64,000 bases of DNA from Devosia oryziradicis (GCF_016698645.1 NZ_CP068047.1:248001-312000), one strand, 5' to 3'; counted from the stretch's first letter, positions 8,659 through 17,720 are shown. The notes: generated from the sequence alone by a model not told the origin. Made by a program: numbers and translations.

Positions 8659-9726
8659 ATGACCGGGCAGAAGCGACGGGCCCCGCGCGGGCGTCCCACC
8701 ATGATGGCCGTGGCCGCCGCAGCGGGCGTATCCCAGGCGACGGTGTCGCTGGTATTGAGCAACAGCAAGGGCGCCAAGCTGACCGACGAGACCCGCCGGC
8801 GCGTGCTGCAGGCGGCGCAGGACCTCGGCTACAAGTTCGTGCGTCGCGGCACACGCGTTGACGCCAGCGGCCAGGGCACCATCATATTCATGGCCGACGA
8901 GATCAGCACCGACCCCTGGATGTCGCTCGCCTTCGACGGCGCGCGCGACAAGGCGCTCGAGATGGGCATCAACGTGCTGCTGGGCGTGAGCCATGGCGAC
9001 CCCGATGTCGAAACCAATATTCTTGCCGGCTTCGACAAGGCGCCGGTGCTGGGCGTTGTCTATGGGACCATCCTGGCGCGTCAGGTTCAGGTCGCGCCGG
9101 CATTTGCCAATCGGCGGCTGGTGCTGCTCAACTGCTATGACGAAGGACGGGTCCACCATTCGGTGCTGCCGGGGGACGTGCTGGGCGGCCGCGCGGCCAC
9201 CGACCACCTGCTCAAGGCGGGACGCAGGCGCATTGGCTTCATCAATGGCCAACAGGGCGTGGATGCCGCGCGTGACCGGCTCAAGGGCTATCGGCAGGCC
9301 CTGGCCAGCAATGATATTCCGTTCGATCCGGCATTGGTGAAACCCGGCAACTGGGAACCTTCGGCCGGCTACGAAATGACCCACGAACTGATGGCGATGA
9401 GCGATCCGCCGGATGCGATTTTCTGCGCCAACGACATGATGGCTCTGGGCTGCTACGACGCCCTGCGGGAGCTGGGCAAGAACGTGCCCGGCGATGTGGC
9501 TGTGATCGGCTTCGACGACCGCGATGTGGCGCAGTACATGCACCCGCCGCTCAGCAGCCTGGTGCTGCCGCTCTATGAAATGGGGCGCGTGGCGGTCGAG
9601 CTGATCCTGGATGACGCAGGGGGCCTCCATTCGTCGGCGACCGGGATCAAGGTGGAGTGCAAGCTGGTGGAGCGGGCATCGACCCGGACCGAGCAGGCGG
9701 CCGTTCCAGAGCCCCTCGCCAGCTAG
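8659..9726 (+). CDS. LacI-family transcriptional regulator
   Basis: About 355 residues from ATG 8659. The frame is open back to 8512, but the upstream codons give low-complexity sequence, and the LacI helix-turn-helix (MMAVAAAAGVSQATVSLVL) begins about 17 residues after ATG 8659, as is usual. The effector domain is a type 1 periplasmic-binding fold (RLVLLNCYDEGR, GRRRIGFINGQQG, PPDAIFCANDMMALG, DVAVIGFDDRDVAQYM). It converges on the GntR gene, stops five bases from it, and may serve the neighbouring ribose-type ABC operon, though no operator was identified. Confidence 0.88.
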   Translation: MTGQKRRAPRGRPTMMAVAAAAGVSQATVSLVLSNSKGAKLTDETRRRVLQAAQDLGYKFVRRGTRVDASGQGTIIFMADEISTDPWMSLAFDGARDKALEMGINVLLGVSHGDPDVETNILAGFDKAPVLGVVYGTILARQVQVAPAFANRRLVLLNCYDEGRVHHSVLPGDVLGGRAATDHLLKAGRRRIGFINGQQGVDAARDRLKGYRQALASNDIPFDPALVKPGNWEPSAGYEMTHELMAMSDPPDAIFCANDMMALGCYDALRELGKNVPGDVAVIGFDDRDVAQYMHPPLSSLVLPLYEMGRVAVELILDDAGGLHSSATGIKVECKLVERASTRTEQAAVPEPLAS

Positions 9727-9730
9727 ACGC

Positions 9731-10627
9731 CTAGTCGTCGGCGGGGTTGAGCGAATCCATCATCGTCCTTCGCGCCGACGCCAGGTGCCGCGTGCAGGCC
9801 TGCCGCACGGCAACCGGATCGCGCGCGAGAAAGGCCGCGATGTAATCGAGATGTTCGCCGATCGCGATCTCGTTGCGATGCCGTTCGTCCCGCTTGTTCC
9901 ACTGATAGTGATAGTGAAAAATCAGCGTGATGATGTCGTAGAAGTCATCGATGAAGCGGTTGGGGACCGCCGAATTGATCAGCCGGTGGAAGCGGTTGTC
10001 GAGATCGGAGAAATCGTGGAAGCGCCCGTCGATCTGGCCGAGCAGTTCCTCATGCTCGCGTTGGATGGCGCGCAGGCGGCCCCAGATGGGGGCGGTGGGC
10101 GGCAGTGACAGCAGAGCCTTGGCCGACCGCTGTTCGAACATCTCCCGGATTTCGAAGAGCTCGGAGGCAAAAGCGGCGGTGAAGCCCTTGAACAGCCATC
10201 CGGCATTGGGGCGTTTCTCGATGAGGCCGAAGCGGCTGAATCGATTGAGAAATTCGCGGATACCGGTCGTGCCCACACCGAAGATGCGCGCCAGTTCGAG
10301 CTCGTTGATCAGGGTGCCCGGTTTGGTGTCGCCGCGGAGCATCCATTCCATGAACTGGCGCTCGACCTGCGCGGAAGCGGCCATGGTTTCTTCGACCGGA
10401 AAGCCCGCGTCGGCGGCGACGGCCCGGGCAACCACCCGATTACGGCCCTCCCCCACCAGATAGCCGCGCTCGGCCATGGCCGACAGCACCTTGCGGACGG
10501 TGGTGCGGCTCACGCCCAGGCGCTGGCTCAGCTCGTTCTCGGCCGGAACCGGCGCGCCTTCGCCGGCGGCAGCGACAATGCCCAGGGCATCGTTGAAGGC
10601 CGCTTTGAAGACTGCGTCGCTTTTCAT
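9731..10627 (-). CDS. GntR-family regulator with two winged-helix domains and FCD domain
   Basis: 298 residues. A first GntR-like winged helix is at about residues 22-60 (ENELSQRLGVSRTTVRKVLS). A second lies at about 85-150 (TLINELELARIFGVGTTGIREFL, then a wing GLIEKRPNAGWLF). The C-terminal half is an FCD-type ligand domain (ELFEIREMFEQRSAKALLSL, DLDNRFHRLI, and His residues in the HYHYQWN and RHLASARR regions that could bind a metal). It is the last gene after a ribose-type ABC operon on the same strand, about 170 bp downstream of the binding protein. Tandem DNA-binding heads are uncommon in this family. Confidence 0.85.
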   Translation of the reverse strand: MKSDAVFKAAFNDALGIVAAAGEGAPVPAENELSQRLGVSRTTVRKVLSAMAERGYLVGEGRNRVVARAVAADAGFPVEETMAASAQVERQFMEWMLRGDTKPGTLINELELARIFGVGTTGIREFLNRFSRFGLIEKRPNAGWLFKGFTAAFASELFEIREMFEQRSAKALLSLPPTAPIWGRLRAIQREHEELLGQIDGRFHDFSDLDNRFHRLINSAVPNRFIDDFYDIITLIFHYHYQWNKRDERHRNEIAIGEHLDYIAAFLARDPVAVRQACTRHLASARRTMMDSLNPADD

Positions 10628-10769
10628 GCTCTCCCCTGGGCGGTGACGATGTGCCGCCCGGCAGCAAAGCCGCCGCTGTGAATCGGACAGCTCAATCTAT
10701 CGCGCCACTGGCTTTGATCAATCCGGTCTTGCGTGCGGCATGGACGTGCGGAGGGCAGGCAAAGGGAAA

Positions 10770-10793
10770 CCCCGCCCTCCGCCCCAGCCGGGG
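10770..10793 (-). terminator. Weak hairpin after the ribose-type binding-protein gene
   Basis: On the minus strand the bases just past the stop fold as CCCCG-N14-CGGGG, or alternatively CCCC-ggct-GGGG, followed by TTTCCCTTT. It could terminate the ABC operon before the GntR gene or act as a processing/attenuation site. Confidence 0.35.
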
Positions 10794-10795
10794 AC

Positions 10796-11719
10796 TTACT
10801 GGAAGTCGCCGACGTTTTCCTTGGTGACCAGGCCCGCGCCGGTATCGACGAGCAGGGTCACTTCTTCACCGCGGATCGCCTTGACCAGGGTCTCCACCCC
10901 TAGTTCGCCCATCTTGGCGGGGAACTGGGCAACGGTGGCATCTTCCTTGCCGGAGACGACCAGGTCGAGCTCGCCGCAGCAAGCGTCAAAGCCAACCAGG
11001 ACGATGGCGTCATCGGCAATGCCGGCATTTTCGATGGCCTGTGCGGCACCGACGGCCGGCGGGCCGCAAGCCGCGTAGATCGCCTTGAGATCGGGATTGG
11101 CGGTCAGCAGGTCTTCGGCAGCCGACAGGCCCATTTCCTGGGCGCAGTTGGTGCTGTTCTTGCCCACGATCTGGATGTCGAGTCCGCCGGCCAGGCCCTT
11201 GAGCATGCCGGTAACGCGATCATCGAGGGCCGGAACGCCGGGGACGCCCTCGAGAATGCCCAGCGTATCGCCGTCCTTGAGCACGCTCTTAAGATATTCA
11301 CCGGCAATGCGACCGGCACTGTAGTTGTCGGTCGTGGCCAGGGCGGTCTTGCCAAGCCAGTCGGGAATGTCGTTGTCCATCAGGACGACCTTGATGCCAG
11401 CTTCGACGGCCTTGTCGAGCGAGGCCGCAACCGTGGGATCGACCGGCGTGATGGCAATGCCCTGCACGCCTTGGGTGATCATCGATTCGATGAGGGCGAT
11501 CTGGCCTTCGATATCGGCGCCCGAGGCGCCCTGGCCGTAGACGATCTCGACATCGGGATGTGCTGCCGCATAGGCCTTGGCCGCATCTTCCATGGTGGAA
11601 TAAAACTCCACCGGGAACTTGGTGATGAAGCCGATCTTGACCGGGTCCGCGGCCAGGACCGGGGAGGCGCCGGCCAATATCAGCGCCAGCCCTCCCGTGA
11701 TGATATGCCTTAGTTTCAT
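10796..11719 (-). CDS. Ribose-type sugar ABC transporter substrate-binding protein
   Basis: About 307 residues from ATG 11719, which is preceded by GGAGGAAACCC, a strong ribosome site. Signal peptide at residues 1-24 (LALILAGASPVLAAD). The body is a type 1 periplasmic binding fold of the Peripla_BP_4 group: VKIGFITKFPVEFYSTMEDAA, ITPVDPTVAASLDKA, VVLMDNDIPDW, DRVTGMLKGL and IVLVGFDACCGEL. It is third in the minus-strand operon permease - ATPase - binding protein. Sugar not assignable. It carries four cysteines (NCAQ, AACG and a CC pair), more than usual. Confidence 0.9.
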   Translation of the reverse strand: MKLRHIITGGLALILAGASPVLAADPVKIGFITKFPVEFYSTMEDAAKAYAAAHPDVEIVYGQGASGADIEGQIALIESMITQGVQGIAITPVDPTVAASLDKAVEAGIKVVLMDNDIPDWLGKTALATTDNYSAGRIAGEYLKSVLKDGDTLGILEGVPGVPALDDRVTGMLKGLAGGLDIQIVGKNSTNCAQEMGLSAAEDLLTANPDLKAIYAACGPPAVGAAQAIENAGIADDAIVLVGFDACCGELDLVVSGKEDATVAQFPAKMGELGVETLVKAIRGEEVTLLVDTGAGLVTKENVGDFQ

Positions 11720-11799
11720 GGGTTTCCTCCCTGGGAACCGGCTGCACAGGCAACCGGGGATTATCAGCGCCCCTCCCGGAGCGCCGATGGCGTGCAGCA

Positions 11800-12549
11800 T
11801 CAGGCTCCGACGATCATCGCCACGAGCTCCTGCTGGTTTGTCTTGGTGGGGACGATCTCGCCGACCTTGCGACCCTGCCGCAGCACGACGGCGCGGCTGG
11901 CGAGTTCGGTGACATGCTCCATATTGTGGGTGATCAGGATCACCGCATTGCCCTCGTCGCGCAGCTGCGCCACCAGATCGAGCACCTTGCGCGACTCGCG
12001 CAAGCCCAGGGCCGCGGTCGGCTCGTCCAGGATCACCACCTTGCGCGCAAAGACGCTGGCACGCGCCACCGCCACGGCCTGGCGCTGCCCGCCCGACATC
12101 AGGGCCACGGTGGCATCCTGCTTGGGCAGGATGACCTTGAGCCGATCCAGCACGCGGCTGGTTTGCTCTTCCATCTGCCGGGATTTGAGGAAGCGCAGCC
12201 CCAGGGGCAGCCAGGACGGTCCCGCCAGTTCGCGGCCAGCATAGAAATTCTGCGCCGGGGTCAGGTTGTCGAACAAGGCGAGGTCTTGATAGACCGTCTC
12301 GATGCCGGCCGAGCGGGCATCGGCTGGCGAGCGGATGGCGGTGGCGACACCATCGATGGCGATATCGCCGCTGTCGATCTGGTGCACGCCGCTGATGCAT
12401 TTGATCAGCGTCGACTTGCCCGCGCCATTGTCGCCCAGCAGCGCCAGGACCTCGCCGGCACGGGCTTCCAGGCTCACCTCGTTGAGCGCCAGGACCGGGC
12501 CGAAGCGCTTGGTGGCGTTGCGGACGCTGAGGATAACGGGATTGGTCAT
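11800..12549 (-). CDS. Sugar ABC transporter ATP-binding protein (single-domain, FrcA-like)
   Basis: 249 residues, one nucleotide-binding domain. Walker A GDNGAGKST, ABC signature MSGGQRQAVAVARA, Walker B VVILDEPTAALG, H-loop ITHNMEHV. Most ribose-type ATPases are about 500 residues with two domains; the half-size form matches the fructose FrcA subgroup. Its ATG overlaps the permease stop (ATGA at 12546-12549). A 5'-extended frame to 12870 is a shadow of the permease gene. Confidence 0.9.
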   Translation of the reverse strand: MTNPVILSVRNATKRFGPVLALNEVSLEARAGEVLALLGDNGAGKSTLIKCISGVHQIDSGDIAIDGVATAIRSPADARSAGIETVYQDLALFDNLTPAQNFYAGRELAGPSWLPLGLRFLKSRQMEEQTSRVLDRLKVILPKQDATVALMSGGQRQAVAVARASVFARKVVILDEPTAALGLRESRKVLDLVAQLRDEGNAVILITHNMEHVTELASRAVVLRQGRKVGEIVPTKTNQQELVAMIVGA

Positions 12550-13571
12550 TGCAGCCTCGCCGCGCGCAGGGTGCGGACGCGCCCCTCGAGATAGGTCCGC
12601 AGCACGTCGGCCTCGACGGCCAGCACGATCACGACGCCGATGGCGATGAGCTGGAAGAAGATGTCGACATTGAGCAAATTGAGGGCGTTGCGGATGACGC
12701 CGATCATCACCGCGCCCACCAGGGCATGGCCGATATGGCCGCGACCACCCAGGAAGCTGGCCCCGCCGATAATGACCGCCGCGATGGTGTCGAGTTCGAG
12801 CAGGTTGCCGAAGAGGGGCGAGCCCGCGTCGGTGCGGCCTGCCAGGAGCACGGCGCCGACGCCGGCACAAAGTCCTGCCATGACATAGGTGGAGATCAAC
12901 ACGCCGCGGACCGGGATGCCCATGCGCAGGGCAGCCTCGGGCTTGCCACCCACGGCGTAGATCCAGCGCCCCCAGACCATGCGGCGTGCCATGAGCAGGA
13001 TAAGCCCTGCCACGCCCAGCACGACGAAAAACGAGGCCGGGACGCCCAGGACCGAGCCGCCGCCGAGAAACTTGATGGCATCGGGCATGCCGGGAATGGC
13101 CCGGCCGTCGGCCAGCTGCAGGGCGGTGCCCTTGGCGATGCTGAGCGTGGCCAGGGTGATGATGAAGGGGTGTGGCAGCCGGCCGAAGGTATAGAACATG
13201 CCGTTGATGGCGCCCACCCCGGCGCCGCTGGCCAGCATGGCAAGAACGGTCAGGATGTCCGACCCCGTGGTGTGCCAGGTCAGCGCACCCAGCACGGTTG
13301 CGAGCGCCAGGTTGGACCCCACGGACAGGTCGATGCCGCGGGTCAGGATCACCAGGTGCTGCCCCATGGCGACGACTGCAATCACTGCGGTCTGGGCCAG
13401 GATGTTGGAGATGTTGCGCGGGGTGAGGAAATTGGGCGCCGCGATAGAGAGTACGACGATCAGCGCCAGGAGGATGGCAATGGGGCCGGCGCTGAGGAGC
13501 TTAAGCCAGATCGCCAGCGCTGCCGCCGGCTCGGCAGATGGCTTTGCCAGTGTGTTGTCCTGCCCGATCAC
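12546..13571 (-). CDS. Ribose-type sugar ABC transporter permease
   Basis: 341 residues with about nine to ten hydrophobic segments. Family motifs of RbsC/FrcC permeases are present: NFLTPRNISNILAQTAVIAVVAMGQHLVILTRGIDLSVGSNLAL, then LPHPFIITLATLSIAKG, and GVGAVLLAGRTDAGSP with IAAVIIGGASFLGGRG. First gene of the operon; the region upstream (13572-13756) is shared with the divergent SH3-like gene and should hold its promoter. A near-palindrome AGTGATATTACT sits at 13649-13660. Confidence 0.92.
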   Translation of the reverse strand: MIGQDNTLAKPSAEPAAALAIWLKLLSAGPIAILLALIVVLSIAAPNFLTPRNISNILAQTAVIAVVAMGQHLVILTRGIDLSVGSNLALATVLGALTWHTTGSDILTVLAMLASGAGVGAINGMFYTFGRLPHPFIITLATLSIAKGTALQLADGRAIPGMPDAIKFLGGGSVLGVPASFFVVLGVAGLILLMARRMVWGRWIYAVGGKPEAALRMGIPVRGVLISTYVMAGLCAGVGAVLLAGRTDAGSPLFGNLLELDTIAAVIIGGASFLGGRGHIGHALVGAVMIGVIRNALNLLNVDIFFQLIAIGVVIVLAVEADVLRTYLEGRVRTLRAARLQ

Positions 13572-13756
13572 CTGCTGCCGACAATGTCGCTCCCTGCTGC
13601 TGTCTTTTATCCATAAAGCACGGGATTGGGGGCGGCAAGAAAATTATCAGTGATATTACTAAATCATCATTCGTCATTATTTCGCCCAGCGTTCAGCCCC
13701 GGTTCAGCGAGCATGGGCGATGGAGCCGCGTCGCCCACCGGATTGACATCTTGACC

Positions 13757-14338
13757 ATGCGCTTCCCTTTGCTGACCCAGGCTCTGGCCGCCCTGCTCCT
13801 CGTCGCAACCGCCCTGCCTGCCGTGTCGGCCAGTAACATTTGCGACTTTCGGGGCTACTCGGACGACAAGGATCCCGCCGGCACCAATGTGCGCAGCGGC
13901 CCGGGCACGGACCATGAGATCATCGGGGTGCTCAAGGCGGTGGATGACGGCTCGGACTATGGCTGGTCGCCCGAATTCCCTGTGCTGGCGTTCAAGGATG
14001 GCTGGTTCCAGATCGGAGACGCCCGCATAGAGGATTATGGCGATGTGCCGCCCGACAAGGTCTTTACCGGCCCGGGCTGGGTTTCGTCCAAGCTGGTCCT
14101 GTTCGACATCGAGGATCCGCTGCTGCGTGACGGGCCCTCCCTGGATGCGGCGACTGTGCTCGACATGAACAGCCTCTACGACCCGGGCAATGCCTGGAAC
14201 CTGGCCGACATTCGCCTGCAGACGGTGCATGCCTGCGGGGGCCCGTTCCTGGAGGTGACGGTGATCAATCCGACCGGCCAGACCAAACGCGGCTGGATTA
14301 CCGATCTCTGCGCAAACCAGGCCACGACCTGTTCGTGA
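13757..14338 (+). CDS. Secreted SH3-like domain protein
   Basis: 193 residues from ATG 13757 (MRFPLLTQ); the longer open frame upstream is not protein-like. Signal peptide at residues 1-29 with a hydrophobic core LAALLLVATALPAVSA. An SH3b-type segment follows (NVRSGPGTDHEIIGVLK), the signature of bacterial SH3 domains that bind cell-wall peptides. Three to four cysteines could form disulfides in the periplasm (ICDF, HACGG, LCANQATTCS). Monocistronic, divergent from the ribose-type ABC operon. Precise role unknown. Confidence 0.75.
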   Translation: MRFPLLTQALAALLLVATALPAVSASNICDFRGYSDDKDPAGTNVRSGPGTDHEIIGVLKAVDDGSDYGWSPEFPVLAFKDGWFQIGDARIEDYGDVPPDKVFTGPGWVSSKLVLFDIEDPLLRDGPSLDAATVLDMNSLYDPGNAWNLADIRLQTVHACGGPFLEVTVINPTGQTKRGWITDLCANQATTCS

Positions 14339-14489
14339 GGCAGGGAACACCGTCCCTCCGCCCGCCCCCGTCACTCGGAATTCCCACGATCTTTACCGCC
14401 GCCAACAATCTATTTGCGCGATAGGCAGGTAGAGGATTGCCCAAGCTTTGACTTTCGGCCATGACGGGTTGTGGTGTCGGAGTTCCAGT

Positions 14490-15983
14490 TTGCCCATTTC
14501 CGCTAGCGCCTTCGTTCGATCGACGGTTTTGATGCTGCTCGTTGGCTTCCTGGCCCTGGCAGGCATTGTCGGAACCACGATCTGGCTGGTCGAGCAAAAC
14601 AACTACTGGTTCAATGAAACGACCAATTCGCGGGTCGCGCGTTCGGCAACGGTCAACCTGCGCAACGCCGTGCAGGATGCGGAAACAGGCCAGCGCGGCT
14701 ATTTGCTGACGCACGAAGAAAGCTACCTTGCGCCGTATAACGCCGCCCTGCCGGAAATACCGGGCTTCCTCCAGCGGCTTGACGAGGTGCTGTCCGCCTA
14801 TCCGGAAGCCGAGGGCGTTGCCGCAAAGCTGAGCGCCAGCATCAGTACCAAGCTCGAGGAAATGGCCCGCACCATCGCGCTGGGGCAGGCGGGCGATTAC
14901 GAACAAGCAATCGAAATCGTTCGGTCCGACCGCGGCAAGGCGGCAATGGATGAAGCGCGCGCCATTTTCTCGGGGATCATCGACGCCGCAGATGCACGCA
15001 CCATCGAGGGACTGGAAAATCAGCGCAACGGCACGACGGCCCTGCGCTGGGTCACCATCATCGGTGCCTTCATCATCTTTGCCGTTGTCGGCGGGGCAGC
15101 CTGGGCGGTGCTCGTCTATACACGAGAAATCGCAGCCGCCCGCCGCGAGACCGAACTCGCCAATCTCACCCTCGAGGCCAGGGTCACCGAACGCACCTCA
15201 GACCTGGGCCGGGCCAATGAGGAAATCCAGCGCTTCGCCTATATCGTCACGCACGACCTGCGCGCGCCCCTGGTCAACATCATGGGGTTCACCAGCGAAC
15301 TCGAAAGCAGCGTGGGGACGTTGTCAACTTACATGGCCAAGGTCACCGACAACCCCGACCCGGCTTTCGTCGAGGCGCGCACCGCGGCGACCGAGGACCT
15401 TCCGGAGGCGATCACCTTTATCCGCGCCGCCACCCGCAAGATGGACGGGCTGATCAACGCCATCCTCAAGATTTCGCGCGAAGGGCGCCGGCAGCTCAAG
15501 CCGGAACAGCTCAACCTGCAGGAGCTGATCGACAACAGCGCAGCGGCAGTGCAGCACCAAGTCGTCGACAGCGGCGGCACCATCACCTCCAATATCGAGG
15601 TGCCACGCCTTGTTTCGGACCGCCTGTCCCTGGAGCAGGTCCTGGGCAACCTCCTCGACAATGCCGTCAAATATCGTCAACCCGATCGGCCCTTGGCCGT
15701 GGCGATCCGGGCCCGACACCTGGCGGGCAACCGGATCGAGATCGAGGTCGAGGACAATGGGCGTGGCATTGCTCCGTCCGACCATGAACGAGTCTTCGAA
15801 CTGTTCCGTCGCGCCGGCGTCCAGAACTCGCCTGGCGAAGGCATAGGTCTGGCCCATGTCCGCACGATGGTCCGCAGCCTGGGCGGCGACATAACCCTGC
15901 GTTCGACGCTTGGGGCGGGAACCACGTTCATCATCACATTGCCGCGCGAGCTGCGTGCCAATTCTGGGAGTCAAAGCGCATGA
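14490..15983 (+). CDS. CHASE3-domain sensor histidine kinase
   Basis: About 497 residues. Proposed start is TTG 14490, preceded by GGAG with seven-base spacing; an earlier in-frame TTG at 14448 lacks a site and no ATG fits. TM1 at about residues 11-33, then a CHASE3 periplasmic domain (QDAETGQRGYLLTHEESYL), TM2 at about 190-215, a coiled linker and a HisKA domain with H-box FAYIVTHDLRAPLVNIMGF. N-box DNAVKYRQ, G1 VEDNGRGIAP, F-box FELFRRAG and G2 GEGIGLAHV are intact. Phytochrome-like kinase core. The stop overlaps the receiver gene start (ATGA). Confidence 0.88.
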   Translation: MPISASAFVRSTVLMLLVGFLALAGIVGTTIWLVEQNNYWFNETTNSRVARSATVNLRNAVQDAETGQRGYLLTHEESYLAPYNAALPEIPGFLQRLDEVLSAYPEAEGVAAKLSASISTKLEEMARTIALGQAGDYEQAIEIVRSDRGKAAMDEARAIFSGIIDAADARTIEGLENQRNGTTALRWVTIIGAFIIFAVVGGAAWAVLVYTREIAAARRETELANLTLEARVTERTSDLGRANEEIQRFAYIVTHDLRAPLVNIMGFTSELESSVGTLSTYMAKVTDNPDPAFVEARTAATEDLPEAITFIRAATRKMDGLINAILKISREGRRQLKPEQLNLQELIDNSAAAVQHQVVDSGGTITSNIEVPRLVSDRLSLEQVLGNLLDNAVKYRQPDRPLAVAIRARHLAGNRIEIEVEDNGRGIAPSDHERVFELFRRAGVQNSPGEGIGLAHVRTMVRSLGGDITLRSTLGAGTTFIITLPRELRANSGSQSA

Positions 15984-16426
15984 ACAACGAAGGCAAGCCG
16001 GTCACCATCATCATGATCGAGGACGACGAGGGCCACGCTCGCCTTATCGAGAAGAACATTCGTCGCGCCGGAGTCGCCAATGAGATCATTCCGTTCGTCA
16101 ACGGTACGTCCGCCCTGGAATTCCTGATGGGCGCTGACGGCACCGGTGCCGTCAACAAGGGACGCCAGTTGCTGGTGCTGCTCGATCTCAACCTGCCTGA
16201 TATGACCGGCGTGGACATCCTCGAAAAGGTCAAGACCAACGAGCATACGCGCCGCTCGCCGGTGGTGGTCCTCACCACGACGGACGACCAGCGCGAAATC
16301 CAGCGCTGCTATGATCTGGGCGCCAACGTCTACATCACCAAGCCGGTCGACTATGACGGCTTTGCCAATGCCATCCGCCAGCTCGGCCTGTTCGTGTCGG
16401 TGATGCAGGTTCCAGAAGCGGACTGA
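15980..16426 (+). CDS. Single-domain response regulator (Rcp1/CheY-like)
   Basis: 148 residues, a receiver only. Acidic pair E14-D15-D16 (IMIEDDEGHA), phospho-acceptor D69 in LLDLNLPDMTG, switch Thr in VLTTTDD, and Lys in ITKPVDYDG. The insert between helix 2 and strand 3 (GADGTGAVNKGRQL) is typical of Rcp1-type receivers paired with phytochrome-like kinases. No output domain, so it probably shuttles phosphate between the kinase upstream and the receiver-kinase downstream. Confidence 0.92.
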   Translation: MNNEGKPVTIIMIEDDEGHARLIEKNIRRAGVANEIIPFVNGTSALEFLMGADGTGAVNKGRQLLVLLDLNLPDMTGVDILEKVKTNEHTRRSPVVVLTTTDDQREIQRCYDLGANVYITKPVDYDGFANAIRQLGLFVSVMQVPEAD

Positions 16427-16429
16427 GGC

Positions 16430-17473
16430 ATGCCCCACAGCACGGCCCATGTGCTCTACATCGATGACGATCCGGGCCTGGCGCGGCTGGTGCAGCGTGC
16501 CATGGAGCGGCGCGGCTTCCACTTCGAGCATGTGACGAGCGGGGACGAGGGCCTCGCCCGTATCACGGCCGGTGGGATCGACGTGGTGGTACTGGACCAC
16601 TACCTGCCTTCGGGGACCGGACTTGACGTCTTGCAGGCCCTCGGCCAGCTGCCCGAGCGACCCGCCGTGGTGTACCTGACCGCGACGGCCGAAACCGCCG
16701 TTGCCATCGCCGCGCTCAAGGCCGGCGCCAGCGACTATGTGCTCAAATCGGTCGACCACGACTTCATGGAATTGCTTGCGGCCGCGGTCGAACAGGCCGT
16801 GAGCGTGCTGCAGCTGAGCCGGGCAAAGACGCTCGCCGAAAGGGAGATGCGCGACGCCCGCGAGCGCGCCGAGATCCTGCTGGGCGAGGTCAATCATCGC
16901 GTTGCCAATAGCCTGGGAATGGTCGCCGCCCTGGTCGGCCTACAGGCCAATGCGATCGCCAACGAAGAGGCCAAACTGGCGCTGGCGGAAACGCAGGCGA
17001 GAATTCAGGCGATCGCAGGGGTGCATCGCCACCTCTATACCAGCGAAGACGTGCGCTTCGTGCGGATCGACGACTATCTGAACGCGCTAGTCAGCGAGCT
17101 CGAAACGACCCACCTGGTTGCAGGCACCAATACCAGGTTGAAGGTGCGCGCCGAGCAGATGACGATCCCCACAGAAAAGGCGGCTTCGGTCGGCGTGGTC
17201 GTGACCGAGTTGGTCACCAATGCCTTGAAATACGCCTATCCGGCCCATGTCGAGGGCGAAATCCGCGTCATTGCCGAGATAGTGGACGACAATGCGGTGC
17301 TGCGCGTCGAGGACGATGGCGTGGGCTATGACGGCTCCGGACCAACGCAAGGCACCGGCCTGGGCAGCCGGATCGTGAGGGCCATGGCCCAGAGCCTGGC
17401 CGGAACGCTGTCATACCATGCCGGCCGGCCGGGAACGGTGGTCACGGTGAACTTTCCGAACGTGCCGCGCTGA
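16430..17473 (+). CDS. Receiver - HisKA_2/HWE-type histidine kinase
   Basis: 347 residues with domain order receiver then kinase. Receiver: YIDDDPGLARL, phospho-acceptor D56 (VVVLDHYLP), Lys106 (YVLKSVD). A helix follows, then the HisKA_2 phospho-acceptor H156 in LLGEVNHRVANSLGMV. HATPase: VTELVTNALKYAYP and VEDDGVGYD, GTGLGSRIV. It starts three bases after the receiver gene. The architecture resembles kinases that feed the alphaproteobacterial general stress response (PhyR), but no phyR/nepR/ecfG is in the window, so that link is inference. Confidence 0.9.
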   Translation: MPHSTAHVLYIDDDPGLARLVQRAMERRGFHFEHVTSGDEGLARITAGGIDVVVLDHYLPSGTGLDVLQALGQLPERPAVVYLTATAETAVAIAALKAGASDYVLKSVDHDFMELLAAAVEQAVSVLQLSRAKTLAEREMRDARERAEILLGEVNHRVANSLGMVAALVGLQANAIANEEAKLALAETQARIQAIAGVHRHLYTSEDVRFVRIDDYLNALVSELETTHLVAGTNTRLKVRAEQMTIPTEKAASVGVVVTELVTNALKYAYPAHVEGEIRVIAEIVDDNAVLRVEDDGVGYDGSGPTQGTGLGSRIVRAMAQSLAGTLSYHAGRPGTVVTVNFPNVPR

Positions 17474-17630
17474 TCCGTACACCATGGTGCGGGGCCCGGC
17501 CCACCTGCCAAAGCTTGTGCGGTGGTCTTGGGACTTATGCTTCGGAATCAATTTGGTGGCAGACGTGCGCTGACTTGGCCTGCATAGGTCCTGGTGCCAC
17601 CTTTCAAGCACCTGCATCGACAGACAGGCA
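17474..17630. other. Intergenic stretch between phosphorelay operon and tRNA
   Basis: 157 bp with no gene-like frame, no clear hairpin with a T-tract and no recognised motif. It lies downstream of both the plus-strand kinase gene and the minus-strand tRNA. Confidence 0.4.
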
Positions 17631-17720
17631 TGGCGGAGAGAAAGGGATTCGAACCCTTGAGACGGTTACCCGCCTACACACTTTCCAGGCGTGCGCCTTC
17701 GACCACTCGGCCATCTCTCC
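17631..17720 (-). tRNA. tRNA-Ser (GGA anticodon)
   Basis: The minus strand folds as a class II tRNA: acceptor GGAGAGA / TCTCTCC, discriminator G and encoded CCA (17631-17633); D-arm with GGCCGAGTGGTCGAAGG; anticodon loop CTGGAAA giving GGA (reads UCC/UCU); a long variable arm; T-loop GGTTCGAATCC. 90 nt including CCA. No integrase or duplicated tRNA end was seen nearby. Confidence 0.96.

Noticed and set aside
11720..12400. 5' extension of the ribose-type binding protein to 534 residues
   Set aside because: The extra part is antisense-like translation of the ATPase gene; the signal peptide and GGAGG fix the start at 11719.
13649..13660. AGTGATATTACT near-palindrome upstream of the ribose-type operon as a GntR or LacI operator
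   Set aside because: One mismatch pair, matches no family consensus and has no second copy; mentioned only in the permease entry.
17631..17720. tRNA-Ser as an integration site for a genomic island
   Set aside because: No integrase, no direct repeat of the tRNA 3' end and no composition change on either side were seen.
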